64,000 bases of DNA from Rhodoplanes sp. Z2-YC6860 (GTDB taxonomy: Bacteria > Pseudomonadota > Alphaproteobacteria > Rhizobiales > Xanthobacteraceae): NCBI RefSeq assembly GCF_001579845.1, contig NZ_CP007440.1:2874029-2938028 (forward strand). The letters are read 5' to 3'. Each line of letters starts with the position of its first letter. Position 1 is the first letter of the stretch. The position numbers and the translations under genes were made by a program. This document shows positions 18,239-27,136 of this stretch, piece after piece. The notes under the pieces were generated by a model. The model saw only the letters and a program-made list of their open reading frames with translations, did not search any database and had not been told where the DNA came from.

Positions 18239-19150
18239 ATGCGTCTGGATGATATGCCCGAGAGCGGCAACGTCGAAGATCGACGCGGCGATGGCGGCGG
18301 GGGTTATGGCGGTGGTGGTATGCCGATGGGGGCCGGCGGCCTCGGCATCGGCGGCATCCTGGTGCTCGGGATCGTCGGCTGGGCGCTGGGCATCGACCCG
18401 AGGCTTCTGATCAGCGGCGCAGAAATCCTCACCGGCGGCGGACAATCGACGCAATACCAACAGCCTTCGCGGCCGACTTCGGCGCCGATCAACGACGACA
18501 TGTCGCGCTTCGTGCGCCAGGTGCTCGGCAGCACCGAAGTGCAGTGGAAGGACATCTTCCAGAAGGACGGCCAGACCTATCGTGCGCCGAGGCTCGTGAT
18601 GTTCTCGGGGCAGACGCGTTCGGCCTGCGGCCTGGCGCAGAGCGCGATGGGGCCGTTCTATTGTCCGAACGATCGCGAGGTCTATCTCGACACGGCTTTC
18701 TTCAACGAACTCGAGCGCCGCTTCCGCGGCTGCAGCGGCAAGGCCTGTCAGTTCTCGCAGGCTTACGTGATCGCGCACGAGGTGGGGCACCACGTGCAGA
18801 ACCTGCTCGGCATTCTGCCGAAGGTGCAGGAGGCGCAGCAGCGGGCCGCGAGCAAGGCGGATTCGAACCGCTTGCAGGTGCGCGTCGAGTTGCAGGCCGA
18901 CTGCTTCGCCGGCGTCTGGGCAAACCACGCCGAGGCGCAGAAGAGCTTCCTCGATCCGGGCGATGTCGATGCCGCGCTGCAGACCGCGTCCGCCATCGGC
19001 GACGACACGCTGCAAAGGAAGGCGCAGGGCACGGTGGTGCCGGAGAGCTTCACGCACGGCTCGGCTGAGCAAAGGAAGCGCTGGTTCATGACCGGCTTCA
19101 AGGAAGGCTCGGTGAAGGCTTGCAACACCTTCGCGGCGGGCTCGCCCTAG
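18239..19150 (+). CDS. YpfJ-family neutral zinc metallopeptidase
   Basis: 303 residues. Residues 1-30 are polar and Gly-rich with RRGDGGGGYGGGG, followed by one membrane segment (about 33-52, LGIGGILVLGIVGWALGID) and a catalytic domain carrying the zinc motif HEVGHH (180-185) and a later VELQADCFAGVWA. These are the hallmarks of the YpfJ/zinc_peptidase family. Substrates are unknown for the family. Four bases separate it from moaB. Confidence 0.9.
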   Translation: MRLDDMPESGNVEDRRGDGGGGYGGGGMPMGAGGLGIGGILVLGIVGWALGIDPRLLISGAEILTGGGQSTQYQQPSRPTSAPINDDMSRFVRQVLGSTEVQWKDIFQKDGQTYRAPRLVMFSGQTRSACGLAQSAMGPFYCPNDREVYLDTAFFNELERRFRGCSGKACQFSQAYVIAHEVGHHVQNLLGILPKVQEAQQRAASKADSNRLQVRVELQADCFAGVWANHAEAQKSFLDPGDVDAALQTASAIGDDTLQRKAQGTVVPESFTHGSAEQRKRWFMTGFKEGSVKACNTFAAGSP

Positions 19151-19154
19151 TCAC

Positions 19155-19718
19155 ATGCCGGGTATCGACGACAAGCGAGCGTTCGTCCCGCTGAAGATTG
19201 CGGTGTTGACGATCTCCGACACGCGCAAGTTCGAGGACGACAAGTCGGGATCGACGCTCGCCGAGCGCATCGAGAAGGCCGGACATGCGGTGGCGGATCG
19301 CGCCATCGTCACCGATGACGTGGAAAAAATCCGCGCGCAGATGCGAGTCTGGATCGCCGATCCGGCGGTTGATGTGATCATCTCGACCGGCGGCACGGGC
19401 TTCACGGGCCGCGACGTGACGCCTGAAGCGGCGGAGGCGCTGTTCGAGAAGCGGATGGACGGCTTCTCTACGGTGTTTCACATGGTCAGCCACGCCAAAA
19501 TCGGCTCGTCGACGGTCCAGTCGCGCGCCACTGCGGGTGTCGCCAACTCGACCTTCATCTTCTGCCTGCCGGGCTCGCCCGGCGCCTGTCGCGACGCCTG
19601 GGACGAGATCCTGGTGCACCAGCTCGATTACCGTTACCGGCCCTGCAATTTCGTCGAGCTGATGCCGCGATTGGATGAAGGCATGCGCCGGGCCAAAGCG
19701 CAGGGCGCGACAGCCTGA
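19155..19718 (+). CDS. moaB: Molybdenum cofactor biosynthesis protein MoaB
   Basis: 187 residues of the MoaB/Mog fold: LKIAVLTISDTRKFEDDKSG at the start, the molybdopterin-binding ISTGGTGFTGRDVTPEA in the middle, and CLPGSPGACRDAWDEIL near the end. The family adenylates molybdopterin before metal insertion, although some MoaB proteins are inactive relatives. It follows the metallopeptidase gene by four bases and is probably transcribed with it. A repeat region lies downstream. Confidence 0.9.
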   Translation: MPGIDDKRAFVPLKIAVLTISDTRKFEDDKSGSTLAERIEKAGHAVADRAIVTDDVEKIRAQMRVWIADPAVDVIISTGGTGFTGRDVTPEAAEALFEKRMDGFSTVFHMVSHAKIGSSTVQSRATAGVANSTFIFCLPGSPGACRDAWDEILVHQLDYRYRPCNFVELMPRLDEGMRRAKAQGATA

Positions 19719-19770
19719 AGGCTGTGGGGCGCTTCCCATTGGAGCGCGCTCGCGCAACAGGCACACTGTC

Positions 19771-19876
19771 ACCCGCGTGCTTGACACGCGGGTCCACACG
19801 GTTGTGCAACGACGTACACTCTTACGACTTCTGTCGGCGCAGTCCCCTCACGGATCGCCGGGTCAAGCCCGGCGAT
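19771..19876. repeat. Two palindromic repeats downstream of moaB
   Basis: Two perfect 9-bp stems of the short extragenic type: ACCCGCGTG / CACGCGGGT at 19771-19793, and ATCGCCGGG / CCCGGCGAT at 19854-19876, each with a 5-base loop containing TTGA or TCAA. The second resembles the widespread alphaproteobacterial 'cgccgggtcaagcccggcg' repeat. They fill the gap between convergent moaB and the MarR-GNAT gene. Confidence 0.65.
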
Positions 19877-19920
19877 GACACTGCCATTGTCACGCGTGAT
19901 GCGAGTTGATGGGAAAAGTC

Positions 19921-20856
19921 CTAAAATCTCAAATCCCAGATCTCGCTCACCACATCCTTGCCGAAGCTCTTTTTCTTCTCGCTCGACGTGAGCGTGAAGC
20001 CGGCCTTGGCATAGATGTGCCGCGCCGGCGTGAGAATGCTGTGGGTCCAGAGCGTGATGCGGCGATAGCCGCGCGCTTGGGCGAAACGCACGCACTCCGC
20101 CGTGAGCCGCGTGCCCAGGCCCCGGCCGCGCGCAACGGGATCGACCAGAAGAAGACGCAGCCGCGCGATCTCGTCCGTGTCCTTCACCAGAAATACCGAA
20201 CCGACATTCTCGCCGTTCATTTCGGCGATCCAGCAGCGCTCCCGGGCGGGATCGAACTTCATGCCGAAGTCCGCGACGATCTGCGCGCAGATGGCCTCGA
20301 AGTTTCCAGCCCAGCCGTATTCCTGCAGATAAAGCGTGGCGTGACGCGCGACGATCCAGCCGAGATCGCCCGGCCGAGGTTCGCGCAGGACGATTTCGCT
20401 CTCCGTCTTCGATGCGAGCGCCATCATCCGCTCGACCGAGCGCATGGCCTGGACGAGACGATCCTGCTCGGGATCGCTCAGCCGATGCAGCACGTCGCCA
20501 ACCTGCCGCACCGTGCGCCGCTCCAGATGATCCATCGCCTTGCGCCCCATGGCGGTGATCGACAGAAAACTCTGCCGGCCGTCCGACGGCGAACGCTCCT
20601 TGCGAATGAGTCTGGACTTCTCGAATTGGGCGAGCAGCCGGCTGAGATAGCCGGCATCGAGTCCAAGATCGCGGCCGATGTCCGTCGCGGTCGAGGAGTG
20701 GCGCTCGCGGATTTCATAAAGCACGCGCGCCTGGGTCAGCGAGAACGGGCTGTCGAGGAAGCCGTCGTTCAGCACGCCGAGATGTTGCGTGTAGAAGCGG
20801 TTGAAACGGCGGACAGCGGCAACGCGCTGCGCTTCGTGTTGGGCGGTGGCTGGCAT
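19921..20856 (-). CDS. MarR-family regulator fused to a GNAT acetyltransferase
   Basis: 311 residues. Residues about 1-150 form a MarR winged helix (LTQARVLYEI, TATDIGRDLGLDAGYLSRLLAQFE, IRKERSPSDGRQSFLSIT). Residues about 155-311 form a GNAT N-acetyltransferase with the acetyl-CoA loop VDPVARGRGLGTRL (238-251) and YAKAGFTLTSSEKKKSFGK. This MarR-GNAT fusion is a known architecture; the substrate and effector are unknown. A perfect 33-base palindrome lies 13 bases upstream and is the likely autoregulatory operator. Confidence 0.9.
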   Translation of the reverse strand: MPATAQHEAQRVAAVRRFNRFYTQHLGVLNDGFLDSPFSLTQARVLYEIRERHSSTATDIGRDLGLDAGYLSRLLAQFEKSRLIRKERSPSDGRQSFLSITAMGRKAMDHLERRTVRQVGDVLHRLSDPEQDRLVQAMRSVERMMALASKTESEIVLREPRPGDLGWIVARHATLYLQEYGWAGNFEAICAQIVADFGMKFDPARERCWIAEMNGENVGSVFLVKDTDEIARLRLLLVDPVARGRGLGTRLTAECVRFAQARGYRRITLWTHSILTPARHIYAKAGFTLTSSEKKKSFGKDVVSEIWDLRF

Positions 20857-20868
20857 GGAACGAGCTTC

Positions 20869-20901
20869 GGATAGATACTTGACGGAGTCAAGTATCTATC
20901 C
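20869..20901. promoter_or_regulatory. 33-base perfect palindromic operator
   Basis: A 15-base arm, GGATAGATACTTGAC (20869-20883), is mirrored exactly at 20887-20901 around the spacer GGA. The inner part reads TTGAC-N3-GTCAA, a form seen in MarR-family operators. It lies 13 bases upstream of the MarR-GNAT start and overlaps where its promoter should be, so autorepression is the simplest reading. Confidence 0.8.
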
Positions 20902-20955
20902 GAGCAAAAGCGGCTCCCGGACGTGGCCCGGAAGCCGCTGTTTGGTGGGGTGAGC

Positions 20956-21228
20956 CTAGCGATACTGGCGGTTGAAGTAGGATTCGCTGCGGTTGTCGCG
21001 GACGCCCCAGTTGCTGGCCTGCCACTGGTTCTGTACGCAGAACGACCGCGACTGCCCGGCGATGTAGTTGCGGCACGTCGCGAAGTTCGGGAAATCGCAG
21101 CGCTCGCCAAACGACCCGCCGCCTTGGTCGATCTTGGCGCACCAGTTTCCGCGGAAGTAGGCTTGGCTCGGCTGCGCCTGAACAAGCGCGGTGGCGGCCA
21201 ACGCCGCGATCAAAAGGATCTTCTTCAT
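20956..21228 (-). CDS. DUF3551 small secreted protein
   Basis: 90 residues. A signal peptide (MKKILLIAALAATALVQAQPSQA) precedes a mature domain with the DUF3551 pattern: WCAKIDQGGGSFGERCDFPNF, TCRNYIAG and SFCVQN, four cysteines likely forming disulfides. Function unknown for the family, which is largely restricted to Rhizobiales. A second member lies about 120 bases upstream on the same strand. Confidence 0.85.
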   Translation of the reverse strand: MKKILLIAALAATALVQAQPSQAYFRGNWCAKIDQGGGSFGERCDFPNFATCRNYIAGQSRSFCVQNQWQASNWGVRDNRSESYFNRQYR

Positions 21229-21349
21229 CTCAAAGTTCTCCCGGCCTCACGGCCCTTCAGCGCATGCAGGGGCATGCGCGCCTGACCGTTGGTCGCGCGG
21301 CTGGCCGGGAGGGTTCGAACGATCGTTAACGGCCCGGCGCGGTATCTGC

Positions 21350-21631
21350 TTACTGGGCGCGGTGTTTGCGCTTGGGTTTCTTCGCCCGATGACGCGAAGG
21401 CTCGGGCGCATAGCCGCGGAAATATCCGTTCTGGCGGCAGAAACTCGTTGGTCCGAAGTGAGACGCCTCCTGGCGGCAGACTTCAAACGACGGCATCGAG
21501 CAGTTCTCCGAGACGAAACCTCCGCCGACCGAGATCACCGCGCACCATGGGCCGTTGCCATAGGCGAAGGCGCCCTTCGGACCGAGAAGTAGCAGCGTCG
21601 CTGCTGCAGCGAGCATCACGGCCTTGTGCAT
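21350..21631 (-). CDS. DUF3551 small secreted protein
   Basis: 93 residues. Signal peptide (MHKAVMLAAAATLLLLGPKGAFA), then WCAVISVGGGFVSENCSMPSFEVCRQEA and SFCRQNGYFRG, the DUF3551 cysteine pattern. The C-terminus is unusually basic (RHRAKKPKRKHRAQ). It shares its pattern with the downstream neighbour but differs enough to be an old duplicate. Function unknown. Confidence 0.85.
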   Translation of the reverse strand: MHKAVMLAAAATLLLLGPKGAFAYGNGPWCAVISVGGGFVSENCSMPSFEVCRQEASHFGPTSFCRQNGYFRGYAPEPSRHRAKKPKRKHRAQ

Positions 21632-21765
21632 CGGTCACTCCGCGGCTGGGTTCATTTCAGGGAACAAGCACAGAAATCTGAAGTTGTTTCAACGCCCTGC
21701 GAATTCGTTGTGCTGCGTCAGTTCTTGTTCTTGTTTTGTTCTCAAGAAGGGACTAGATTGCGGCC

Positions 21766-22971
21766 ATGGCTCAGTCAGCGCGACATTCAACATCTGCATT
21801 TCACCGCCCGTCGGCGTCGGTGCCCTCCGCGCCGACGGGCGAGCGCACGGTTGTCCGCCCCAAAATTGTCCGGCCCAGGACGACCGATCCTGAAGATCTT
21901 GCGGTGGACCGCGAGCGCCGCCGTGGTCGCGGCACGATCTCCAACATGTCGGGCCGCTACGAGCCGGTGGCGCGGATCGCGTTCGATGACGGCTGGCAGA
22001 GCCTGGAAGAACTGCCGCCGTTCGCGACCACCGTCTTGATCGACTCGACGCGGCGCATCATCACCAGGAACGAGTCGCCGGACATTTCCTTCGACCGGTC
22101 GATAAACCCCTATCGAGGCTGCGAGCACGGCTGCGTCTACTGCTTCGCGCGGCCGACGCACGCCTATCTCGGACTGTCGCCGGGGCTCGATTTCGAGTCC
22201 AAGCTGTTCGTGAAGCCGGACGCGCCCGCGCTCCTGGAAAAGGAACTGTCGGCGCCGGGCTATCAGCCGCGGACCATCGCGATCGGCACCAACACCGATC
22301 CGTATCAGCCGATCGAGCGCAAGTTTCAGGTGATGCGCGGCATCCTGGAAGTGCTGGAGCGCGCAGGTCACCCGGTCGGCATCGTCACCAAGTCGGCGCT
22401 GATCCTGCGCGATCTTGATATCCTGACTCGCCTCGCCGAGCGCAACCTGGTCAAGGTCGCGATTTCGGTGACGACGCTCGATGCCAAGCTCGCGCGCGTG
22501 ATGGAGCCGCGGGCGGCGACGCCGATGCGTCGTCTGGAAGCGCTGCGGCAGCTTTCAGCCGCGGGCATTCCCACCTCGGTGATGGTTGCGCCGGTGATCC
22601 CCGCGATCAACGATCCTGACATCGAACGAATTCTCGATGCCGCCTCGGTCGCGGGCGTGCGTGGGGCGGGCTATGTGCTGCTGCGGTTGCCGCTCGAGGT
22701 GCGCGACCTGTTCGTCGAATGGCTCAAGGCCAATTTCCCGGACCGCACCAATCACGTGATGAAGCTCATCCGCGATATGCGTGGCGGCAAGGATTACGAC
22801 TCGACGTTCGGCGCACGCATGACCGGAGCCGGCCCTTACGCCTGGCTGATCGGCCGGCGTTTCGAGAACCATTGCGCGAGACTTGGTCTCAACAAGCACA
22901 AGGTGCCGCTCAGCACCTCGCATTTCCGGCCGCCGCGGCCGAACTCCGAGCAACTGAGCTTGTTCGGTTGA
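21766..22971 (+). CDS. PA0069-family radical SAM protein
   Basis: 401 residues. The radical SAM cluster motif C-x3-C-x2-C occurs in RGCEHGCVYCFARP (C119, C123, C126), followed by LSPGLDFESKLFVK and IAIGTNTDPYQPIERKF, typical of the PA0069/COG1533 group related to spore photoproduct lyase. The reaction is not known for this group. The first about 60 residues are basic and probably disordered. It is divergent from the DUF3551 pair. Confidence 0.9.
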   Translation: MAQSARHSTSAFHRPSASVPSAPTGERTVVRPKIVRPRTTDPEDLAVDRERRRGRGTISNMSGRYEPVARIAFDDGWQSLEELPPFATTVLIDSTRRIITRNESPDISFDRSINPYRGCEHGCVYCFARPTHAYLGLSPGLDFESKLFVKPDAPALLEKELSAPGYQPRTIAIGTNTDPYQPIERKFQVMRGILEVLERAGHPVGIVTKSALILRDLDILTRLAERNLVKVAISVTTLDAKLARVMEPRAATPMRRLEALRQLSAAGIPTSVMVAPVIPAINDPDIERILDAASVAGVRGAGYVLLRLPLEVRDLFVEWLKANFPDRTNHVMKLIRDMRGGKDYDSTFGARMTGAGPYAWLIGRRFENHCARLGLNKHKVPLSTSHFRPPRPNSEQLSLFG

Positions 22972-23001
22972 ACACCCGCGTCAAGTAAAGGGGAGGGACA
23001 G

Positions 23002-23439
23002 TTGTCAAAACCTGCATTGACCGCCGTGACGCTTGGCGTCCGCGACGTGCCGGCAAGCGCGCGCTTCTATGAAGCGCTGGGTTTCACCCGAAAGTTTCGC
23101 GCGACCGGCGATGACATCGCGTTTTTCGAAGCGGGTGGTGTCGCGCTCGTGGTGTGGGACTGGAAGCAGCTCGCCGACGATGCCACCGAAGAAGACGAGC
23201 CGAGGCCGCGAACGTTTCGCGGCACGACGCTCGCATGGAACTGCACGACGCCCCAAGATGTCGATGCCGCGCTCGAGAAGGCGATCACCGCGGGTGCGCG
23301 GCTGCTGCGCAAGGCAGGCAAGACCGATTACGGCGGCTATCGCGGCTATTTCTCCGATCCCGACGGACACTGCTGGGAGGTGGTGCAGGCGCCGGGCCTC
23401 GATCTCACCGACGATGGGCGTCTGATCCTACCGGACTGA
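23002..23439 (+). CDS. VOC-family (glyoxalase-like) protein
   Basis: 145 residues of the vicinal oxygen chelate fold: AVTLGVRDVPASARFYEALGF at the start and SDPDGHCWEVVQAP near the end. The start is TTG 23002, eight bases after a strong GGGGAGGG site; no ATG is available in frame near it. Substrate unknown. It lies between the radical SAM gene and rnhB on the same strand. Confidence 0.82.
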   Translation: MSKPALTAVTLGVRDVPASARFYEALGFTRKFRATGDDIAFFEAGGVALVVWDWKQLADDATEEDEPRPRTFRGTTLAWNCTTPQDVDAALEKAITAGARLLRKAGKTDYGGYRGYFSDPDGHCWEVVQAPGLDLTDDGRLILPD

Positions 23440-23530
23440 GCCGCGAGTTTTCCCCGCCATTCTCATGGCGGAACCGACTTGTTCGCCGCCGTGTTTGACT
23501 TCGAGCCGCCGCTGAGCAGGATCGCGGCAA

Positions 23531-24265
23531 ATGAGTCCTGCCCGCACCGCCAAAGCTGCGAAGACCAAGCCCGAGCGTCTGCCGCTCGCCGACACTGTCT
23601 TGCGGCCGACGTTCAATCGCGAACGCCGGGCCCAGGCGAAGGGCGTGTGGCCGGTCGCGGGTTGCGATGAGGCCGGCAGGGGACCGCTCGCCGGTCCTGT
23701 GGTCGCGGCGGCCGTCATCCTCGACCCCAAGCGCATTCCGCGAGGGCTGAACGACTCCAAGAGGCTCACCGCCGAAGAGCGCGAGAAGCTTTACGACAAG
23801 ATCTTCGCCACCGCCCAGGTCGCGGTGGCGTTCGGCTCGCCGGATCGTATCGATCGCGACAATATCCTGCGCGCCTCGCTGTGGGCGCTGGCCGCCGCCG
23901 TCAAGGCGCTGCCGGTGCGCCCCAAGCTCGTCTTCGTCGACGGCCGTGACCGCATCGATTGCGGCTGCGATTGCCAGGCGGTGATCGCCGGCGACGCGCT
24001 GGTGCTGTCGATCGCGGCGGCCTCCATCGTCGCCAAGGTCACGCGCGACCGGTTGATGAAGAAGCTCGGCGAGGAACATCCCGGCTACGGCTTCGAGCGC
24101 CATATGGGCTACAGCGTCCCCGAGCATCAGGCCGCGCTGACGAAACTCGGGCCGACCGTCCATCACCGCCGCTCTTTCGCGCCGGTTGCCGCATTTTACG
24201 GTGAAACCGTGGTGGAAATGGCCACGACCGAAGAGGTTCTGCTGTTTTCGGGCGCAAAGCCGTAA
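23531..24265 (+). CDS. rnhB: Ribonuclease HII
   Basis: 244 residues; cuts the RNA strand of RNA/DNA hybrids and removes single misincorporated ribonucleotides. The active-site [15 protein letters not shown] (D46, E47) and the later VDGRD and ITRDR-type segment (AKVTRDRLM) are present, as is the C-terminal [20 protein letters not shown]. An N-terminal basic extension of about 35 residues precedes the core. A 7-bp hairpin at 23454-23471 lies between the VOC gene and this start and may attenuate read-through. Confidence 0.94.
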   Translation: MSPARTAKAAKTKPERLPLADTVLRPTFNRERRAQAKGVWPVAGCDEAGRGPLAGPVVAAAVILDPKRIPRGLNDSKRLTAEEREKLYDKIFATAQVAVAFGSPDRIDRDNILRASLWALAAAVKALPVRPKLVFVDGRDRIDCGCDCQAVIAGDALVLSIAAASIVAKVTRDRLMKKLGEEHPGYGFERHMGYSVPEHQAALTKLGPTVHHRRSFAPVAAFYGETVVEMATTEEVLLFSGAKP

Positions 24266-24407
24266 GGCTCTCCGGTTCGCTTGATCCGGCAGCATATCCT
24301 ATATAGTGGGCCCCGAAGGCCGAAATTCTGACGCGAACCGTCGTTACTTCGGCGCGCAACGCGGTGCCGAACGTGCCCGCTTGGGGAGTTGTGGGGGCTC
24401 CCGCGGC

Positions 24408-26120
24408 ATGGTGTCGATTTCGCTGTTTGTCGAGTTGCTGCGCACCCGGCCGCTGACATTGTTCTGGAGCATGGCGGGGCTTCAGCTCGTCCTTTGGACG
24501 CTGGTGCCGCTCGTGTTCTACACGGCGCCGCCCGGGCAGCTTCCGCTCGTGCTGGCGCTCGGCCACGAATTTCAACTCGGCACCGACTTCGGTCCACCGC
24601 TTGCGTTCTGGCTTGCCGAACTGGCTTATCGCGCATTCGGCATGTTCGGCGTCTACCTGCTCTCGCAGGTCTCCATCGTCGTGACCTTCTGGGCCGTGCT
24701 GGCGCTCGGCCGCGCGGTGGTTGGCGAGGTCCATGCCGTGATGGCGGCGCTGCTGATGGCAGGCATTGCAGTGTTCTCGGTGCCGACACCCGAGTTTGGG
24801 CCTGCGATCCTCGCCGCGCCGCTGTGGGCGCTGTTGCTCTATCATTATTGGCGCGCGGCCGGCAGCGGCGACGTCCGCTATTGGCTCGCCGCCGGCATCG
24901 ATGCGGGTCTGCTCCTGCTCACCACCTATGCCGGTCTGATCCTGCTCGGCCTCGTCGTGATGTTCCTGCTTTGGAGCCGGGTCGGACGCTCGCATCTGGA
25001 GACCGTGGGTCCCTGGATCGCGGGCCTGGTGATCGTGATCATCGAATTTCCCTATCTGATCTGGCTCGATCTCGGCGGCGGCACCAACCTGATCGGCCTC
25101 GACGATGTCGTGCAGAATCTGCGCACTTACGCTTGGCTGCTCGTGGCCTTGGTCCTCAGCCATGCCGGGCTTGCCATCCTCGTCATCCTCGCCCGCGGCT
25201 ATTTCTTTCCGTCGCGCAGCAAGCCGCCCGAGGTGCAGCGCGAGCCGGTGGATTCCGGCGCCAAGGTGTTCGTCTATTTCTTTGCGCTCGCGCCGATCCT
25301 CGCGATGGCGCTGTTTGCACTGATCAGCCATCGGCCGGAAAACTTCATGGCCGCCCCGCTCGCGGTGATGTCCGGGCTTGCGGTGGTGGTCGCGGCCGGC
25401 GACCGCATCCGCATCGAGCATCAATATGTGATCGGCTATGCCTGGGCCGCGTTGATGATCCTGCCGCCGGTGCTGGTCGCGTTCGCGGTGACGATCCAGC
25501 CATGGATCTTCGCCATCGATCTCAAGGTCGGGAGGCCGGCGCGTGACATCGGTTCGTTCTTCGCCGAAAGCTTCCAGCGCCGCACCGGCAGGCCGCTCGA
25601 GATCGTGGCGGGCGATCTGCCGACCGCGGCGCTCATCTCGCTGGCCGCGCCGAGCCGGCCGAGCCTTTATATGCAGTCCGCGCCGGAATATCTGCCGAAG
25701 GTGACGCGGAGCGAGATCGAGGAGAAGGGCGCCATCGTTGTCTGGCCCACGGCCGATGTCGGCGGCAAACCGCCGGCCGAAATCCTGCAAGCGTTTCCCA
25801 ATCTTGTCGCCGAGGTGCCGCAGGCCTTTGCGCGCCGCTTCCAGGGCCGCATGCCGCTGATGCGGCTTGGCTGGGCCATGATCCGTCCGCGCACGCCGGG
25901 CGCAGCCCCTGACGTACAGGCGCAGCCGGAGCCGCAGCAGATGCAGCCGATTCCGTTGCCGCCACCCGAGCTCGAGCCGCCGGCACTGCCGCCGCAGCCG
26001 GCGCCGCCAGCGCCTCCACCACCGCCGCCCGTGCAACACCAGGCACCGCCGCCTGCAGCATCGCCGCCGCCGCGTCCGCGTCCGTCACGGCCGCCGCCGG
26101 ATCGCTTCGCGCCTCAGTGA
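24408..26120 (+). CDS. GT39-type (ArnT-like) glycosyltransferase membrane protein
   Basis: About 570 residues from ATG 24408. Ten or so membrane helices fill residues 10-400. The first periplasmic loop has LGHEFQLGTDFGPPLAFWLAELAYRAFG, which matches the acidic catalytic loop and the GPPL-W pattern of family 39 transferases that move sugars from polyprenyl phosphate to lipid A or other acceptors. Residues about 400-500 are a soluble segment, and the last 70 are Pro-rich and low complexity (PPPPPPV). The 3' end overlaps the convergent cydB stop by seven bases. The acceptor is unknown. Confidence 0.75.
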   Translation: MVSISLFVELLRTRPLTLFWSMAGLQLVLWTLVPLVFYTAPPGQLPLVLALGHEFQLGTDFGPPLAFWLAELAYRAFGMFGVYLLSQVSIVVTFWAVLALGRAVVGEVHAVMAALLMAGIAVFSVPTPEFGPAILAAPLWALLLYHYWRAAGSGDVRYWLAAGIDAGLLLLTTYAGLILLGLVVMFLLWSRVGRSHLETVGPWIAGLVIVIIEFPYLIWLDLGGGTNLIGLDDVVQNLRTYAWLLVALVLSHAGLAILVILARGYFFPSRSKPPEVQREPVDSGAKVFVYFFALAPILAMALFALISHRPENFMAAPLAVMSGLAVVVAAGDRIRIEHQYVIGYAWAALMILPPVLVAFAVTIQPWIFAIDLKVGRPARDIGSFFAESFQRRTGRPLEIVAGDLPTAALISLAAPSRPSLYMQSAPEYLPKVTRSEIEEKGAIVVWPTADVGGKPPAEILQAFPNLVAEVPQAFARRFQGRMPLMRLGWAMIRPRTPGAAPDVQAQPEPQQMQPIPLPPPELEPPALPPQPAPPAPPPPPPVQHQAPPPAASPPPRPRPSRPPPDRFAPQ

Positions 26121-27115
26121 TAGCTCTCGCCCGGCTGCACCTTGCCGCGGAACAGCCAATACACCAGCGCCGTGTAGGTCAGCGCGAGCGGCAGGAACAC
26201 CAGCGTGCCGATCAGGATGAAGATCTGGCTCGCCGGCGGCGCCGCGGCCTGCCAGATCGTGATCGAGGGCGGCACGAGATAGGGAAACCAGGAGATCACG
26301 AGCCCGAGATAGCCGAGGAGAAACATCGCAATCGCCGCAAAGAACGGTCGGACTTCGCGGCCCTTCTCTAGGGCATGCCAGCCGCCGAAGGCGATCAGCG
26401 CGGTCACCGCGGGCACGGGCCAGAGATAGAGGGTGTTGGGCAGCGAGAACCAGCGCTGCGCGATGGCGGGCTGGGTGAATGGCGTCCACAGGCTGACCGC
26501 GCCCATCAGAACGAGCACGGCAAGCAGCAGCCTCTTGGCTTGCTGGCGGGCACGGTCGGCGACCGGTCCGGCTGTCTTGAGCACCAGCCATGTGGCGCCC
26601 AGGAACGCATAGCCCGCGACCACGCCCACGCCGCATAGCAGCGCGAATGGCGTTGCCCAGTCGAAGGCGCCGCCGGCGAACGCGCCGTTCTCGACGCGGA
26701 TGCCCTGGATCAGGCCGGCGAGGATCACGCCCTGGCAGAAGCTCGCGAGCGTCGAGCCTGAGGCAAACGCGAAATTCCACCAGACCTTGCTGCGCGATAC
26801 GGTGCGGAATTCGAAGGCGACGCCGCGAAACACCAGCGACAGCAGCATGAAGATCACCGGCAAATAGAGCGCCGGCATGATCACCGCATAGGCTGGAGGG
26901 AAAGCCACGAACAGGCCGACGCCGCCGAGCACCAGCCAGGTTTCATTGCCGTCCCAGAACGGTGCGATCGAACGCATCATCTGATCGCGTTCGGCCTCCG
27001 AACTGGACGTCGGAAACAGGATGCCGATGCCGAGATCGAAGCCGTCGAGAATGACGTACAGCGCGACCGCGGTGCCGATGAGCGCCGCCCAGATGACAGG
27101 CAGGTACCATTCCAT
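26114..27115 (-). CDS. cydB: Cytochrome d ubiquinol oxidase subunit II (CydB/CioB)
   Basis: 333 residues with about eight membrane helices. The start MEWYLPVIWAALIGTAVALYVILDGFDLGIGILFP is the family signature; IAPFWDGNETWLVLGG follows. This is the second subunit of the quinol oxidase that reduces oxygen to water at the cytoplasmic membrane. It starts 21 bases after the cydA stop. I see no cydX-like small ORF just downstream, where the convergent GT39 gene overlaps. Confidence 0.95.
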   Translation of the reverse strand: MEWYLPVIWAALIGTAVALYVILDGFDLGIGILFPTSSSEAERDQMMRSIAPFWDGNETWLVLGGVGLFVAFPPAYAVIMPALYLPVIFMLLSLVFRGVAFEFRTVSRSKVWWNFAFASGSTLASFCQGVILAGLIQGIRVENGAFAGGAFDWATPFALLCGVGVVAGYAFLGATWLVLKTAGPVADRARQQAKRLLLAVLVLMGAVSLWTPFTQPAIAQRWFSLPNTLYLWPVPAVTALIAFGGWHALEKGREVRPFFAAIAMFLLGYLGLVISWFPYLVPPSITIWQAAAPPASQIFILIGTLVFLPLALTYTALVYWLFRGKVQPGESYH

Positions 27116-27136
27116 GACGGGCCTCCTGCTCTCTCG

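Noticed and set aside
24281-24307. Promoter-like TTGATC and TATAGT before the GT39 gene
   Set aside because: The spacing is only 15 bases and the match is weak.
24039-26039. Long minus-strand open frame opposite rnhB and the GT39 gene
   Set aside because: Shadow frame spanning two real genes with low-complexity translation.
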